From: Flavobacterium lacisediminis
GTDB taxonomy: Bacteria; Bacteroidota; Bacteroidia; Flavobacteriales; Flavobacteriaceae
Assembly: GCF_025909975.1 (NCBI RefSeq)
Contig: NZ_JAPCIO010000003.1
Coordinates: 327,934 to 391,933, forward strand
Direction of reading: 5' to 3'
Length of the DNA: 64,000 nucleotides
Position 1 is the stretch's first letter. The number at the start of each line of letters is the position of its first letter. Below the pieces are notes generated by a model. The model worked only from the letters and a program-made list of their open reading frames with translations. It was not told where the DNA came from and searched no databases. Positions 61,877 to 64,000 of this stretch are shown here, piece after piece. The translations under genes and the position numbers were made by a program.

Positions 61877-64000
61877 TTAATAATTTGATGAAATTAGTTT
61901 TAAAATAATTGATTCTTTATTTGTAACCAATTTTATGATAAACAACTCCCCTTTTCCATAGTTAAAGTTTACATCAATTCGCATTTCTTTACCATAGTAA
62001 GCGTCATTATCTTTAAATTCATAAAGTAAAACCCCTTTTGAATTAAAAATTTGAATTTCAACACTTGAGTAATACTCAAATAAATAATTTAAATTAATAT
62101 AATCTTTAAAAGGATTTGGAGAAACTATAATATTTAAACTTTCAGCAACAGGAGCTTCAACTTCAATATATTCTGGTATAGCAACTCTTATTCTACATTT
62201 GTCAAATCCTCTATTAATTGCATCAAGGGCAGCATTAACATTTGAATGTGAAATTCCTCCGATATTTTCTCCTCCAAGTGCTTTATTAGCTAAGGCAAAT
62301 AAATTTCCAACAGTAGCACCGCCATTTAAACTTAGATAATCAATTATACCTTGCGGAATATTGAAAACTTGAATGGTTTCCATATTAGGAATATTTGAAC
62401 CACACTCTACTGAAGCAGCAGTAGCAAAACTTGATTCAAGTTCGAAAAAAGCTAATGATGAATCCATTTGAATGTTAAAGAATAGAGTCATCGTTTGACT
62501 TAATAAATTATTATTGATAGCTCCTTTTTTAGAACCCGTAGCAGTTAATGGATCGTTATCTGACCAAGTTGAAAAAACATCGTATGTTGCAAATCCAGAT
62601 AATTTTCTTGGAGTTCCACCACCAGGTAGCATTTTATAAATTTTATTATCCTTCGGTCTAACTACACCTGTAACATCAGATAATTTTAGTTGAAAATAAT
62701 TCCCTGTATTTGTACTTCCAAAATTATATAATCCTCCTACCTGATTAAGTGCATTAACCATCATAGTATGTGAATTGACAATTCCATAATCTGGAGTACA
62801 ACCTAAACCATTATAATTACCATAAAAACCCTGAGTATAGGTACAATGCCCATCCTCACAAGGAATTGTCTGAATTGTAATTTCACAAGTTGTAGAACAA
62901 CCGTTAGAATCTGTAACAGTTACAGAATGTAGTCCTCCACTTAATCCTGAGGCAGTCGCAGTTGTTTCATTGTTATCCCACAAATAACTATATTCACCTA
63001 TTCCACCTATAACATTAACAGTTGCAGAACCATTTAAACCGCCAGCACACTGTTCATCACTATTTACATCAATTGAACAACTTAACTTATCAGGTTGACT
63101 AATTACAGCGCTATTCTCTGCTCTACAACCCCCTGTAGTTCCGTTGGCATCAGTAATTATTACACTATAAGTCCCAGCTATTAAATCAGTCAAATCCTGA
63201 TTACCTTCTTGACCTATTGGCACCTGTCCACCATTTGTAGCTGTCCATGCATAAGTATAAGGAGGAGTTCCTCCAGAAGGAGTTAAATCAATCGAACCTG
63301 TTCCCTCACCATAACACAATACATCAACATCGCTTATTATACTAGATAAGGCGGCTAGAGGCTGAGTAATTACAATAGGCTCATTATTATTACATGAATC
63401 ACCATTTGAAGCATCAGTAACTGAATAACTATAAGTTCCAGCAGGTAAATTATCGAAAACTACACTAATAGCTCCTGTATTTAATGGCCCCTCTGTTCGG
63501 TATGGAGCTACATCTGGAGCTCTAAATAAATTAACGGTATATGGAGGTGTACCACCTTGTGCTACGACTGTAATACTACCCGTATTTGCTCCATAACAAA
63601 GTACTGGAGTCATAGTATTTTCACAACCAATAGTACAGTTATAAGACAAGGCAAATGTTGCAGAACAGGAAGATTCACATCCGTTTTCATCTTTAACAAA
63701 CCATGTAACAAGTACTGATGTTTCTACAACACCTGGAACACCTAAAGTTGGATTCAAAGGAGCATTACCAGCAGGTGGTTGTGCACTATTTGGTTCATAA
63801 TCATAAGTAATATTAATTACTTCAAGACTTGAATTTAATGTAGCAAAAGAACCGAACCATGTATTGAAACTAGAATTTGTTAAAGCTTGAGCTGAAGTCG
63901 CAGACACACCACATTGCACTAAGTTATCCATTGAATCATCAGGACAATCTACAATTGGAAGAGCATTTACGGTTACAACTGCTCCATCACTATTGGTACA
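61877..64000 (-). CDS. SprB-repeat surface adhesin with type IX sorting domain, C-terminal part
   Basis: The frame is open to the last base of the window, so the N-terminus lies outside; the ATG at 63931 is internal. About 707 residues are present. Two or three SprB-type repeats are visible, for example VLCYGEGTGSIDLTPSGGTP followed by PYTYAW, and GEYSYLWDNNETT. Cysteine-rich linkers (CSIDVNSDEQCAGGLNGS, then CEITIQTIPCEDGHC) separate them from a unique domain (about 61900-62860). The last 75 residues are a type IX sorting domain (VSPNPFKDYINLNY, VEIQIFNSKGVLLYEF). It is a secreted or cell-surface protein, possibly an adhesin used in attachment or gliding. Confidence 0.88.
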   Translation of the reverse strand, partial: CTNSDGAVVTVNALPIVDCPDDSMDNLVQCGVSATSAQALTNSSFNTWFGSFATLNSSLEVINITYDYEPNSAQPPAGNAPLNPTLGVPGVVETSVLVTWFVKDENGCESSCSATFALSYNCTIGCENTMTPVLCYGANTGSITVVAQGGTPPYTVNLFRAPDVAPYRTEGPLNTGAISVVFDNLPAGTYSYSVTDASNGDSCNNNEPIVITQPLAALSSIISDVDVLCYGEGTGSIDLTPSGGTPPYTYAWTATNGGQVPIGQEGNQDLTDLIAGTYSVIITDANGTTGGCRAENSAVISQPDKLSCSIDVNSDEQCAGGLNGSATVNVIGGIGEYSYLWDNNETTATASGLSGGLHSVTVTDSNGCSTTCEITIQTIPCEDGHCTYTQGFYGNYNGLGCTPDYGIVNSHTMMVNALNQVGGLYNFGSTNTGNYFQLKLSDVTGVVRPKDNKIYKMLPGGGTPRKLSGFATYDVFSTWSDNDPLTATGSKKGAINNNLLSQTMTLFFNIQMDSSLAFFELESSFATAASVECGSNIPNMETIQVFNIPQGIIDYLSLNGGATVGNLFALANKALGGENIGGISHSNVNAALDAINRGFDKCRIRVAIPEYIEVEAPVAESLNIIVSPNPFKDYINLNYLFEYYSSVEIQIFNSKGVLLYEFKDNDAYYGKEMRIDVNFNYGKGELFIIKLVTNKESIILKLISSNY

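Noticed and set aside
1..64000. CRISPR arrays, tRNA or rRNA genes, transposases, prophage genes
   Set aside because: None seen on reading through the spacers and translated frames.

Overview
The window comes from a low-GC member of the Flavobacteriaceae, most likely Flavobacterium or a close relative. Support is direct: a gliding-motility gene (gldJ) beside the type IX secretion genes porU and porV, C-terminal type IX sorting domains, SprB-type repeats, an S46 dipeptidyl peptidase, Bacteroidota-type promoters (TTG, about 20 bases, TAnnTTTG) and weak or absent Shine-Dalgarno sequences. No rRNA, tRNA, CRISPR array, transposase or prophage gene was seen. The stretch is almost wholly coding, with no gene-free gap above about 210 bases. 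It reads as ordinary chromosome with a few unusual proteins.

Layout. 0-9.5 kb: the end of rarA, a small exported protein, a YjjG-type phosphatase, a minus-strand three-gene ABC cassette with a histidine-rich permease loop (candidate metal export or handling), an exported superoxide dismutase, radC, a DUF1287 lipoprotein, mpl and a TPR protein. 9.6-17.3 kb: a 2169-residue alpha-2-macroglobulin-like protein carrying an internal SusC-type TonB plug, with a companion secreted protein 3 bases downstream. 17.4-23.3 kb (minus): an S46 peptidase, then hpt-adk-CorC/HlyC-like-obg with a possible 24-codon gene before obg. 23.4-28.2 kb (plus): a HEAT-like protein, purK, a small membrane protein, purE and an M3 oligopeptidase. 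28.3-31.3 kb: a GbsR/MarR-type regulator with small membrane proteins and two identical-architecture palindromes, then a UbiA-like membrane protein. 31.4-39 kb: gcvP, a truncated haemoglobin, a KAS III enzyme, a methyltransferase, a glycosyltransferase and an MlaE/MlaF pair. 39-45.3 kb (minus): mannose-1-phosphate guanylyltransferase, a SprT-like protein, a YD-repeat-like protein, an SDR, a Kelch lipoprotein and a propeller protein with a type IX signal. 45.4-50 kb: a LytS/LytTR two-component pair and an M28 peptidase. 50-53.4 kb (minus): pyruvate dehydrogenase E2 and E1 alpha, and cytidine deaminase. 53.4-64 kb: porU-porV (minus), gldJ-murF (plus) and the C-terminal part of a SprB-repeat adhesin that runs off the window.

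How it fits together. PorU and PorV process and shuttle type IX cargo at the outer membrane. The propeller protein and the SprB-repeat protein in this window carry the sorting domain they would recognise. GldJ stabilises the gliding and secretion machine. mpl and murF serve peptidoglycan synthesis and recycling. purK and purE catalyse the two-step AIR carboxylation. pdhA and the E2 gene supply acetyl-CoA, with E1 beta and E3 elsewhere. The least explained items are the macroglobulin/TonB-plug fusion, the regulator with paired operators, the histidine-rich ABC cassette, period-7 and period-8 repeats in several spacers, and two very short candidate genes.
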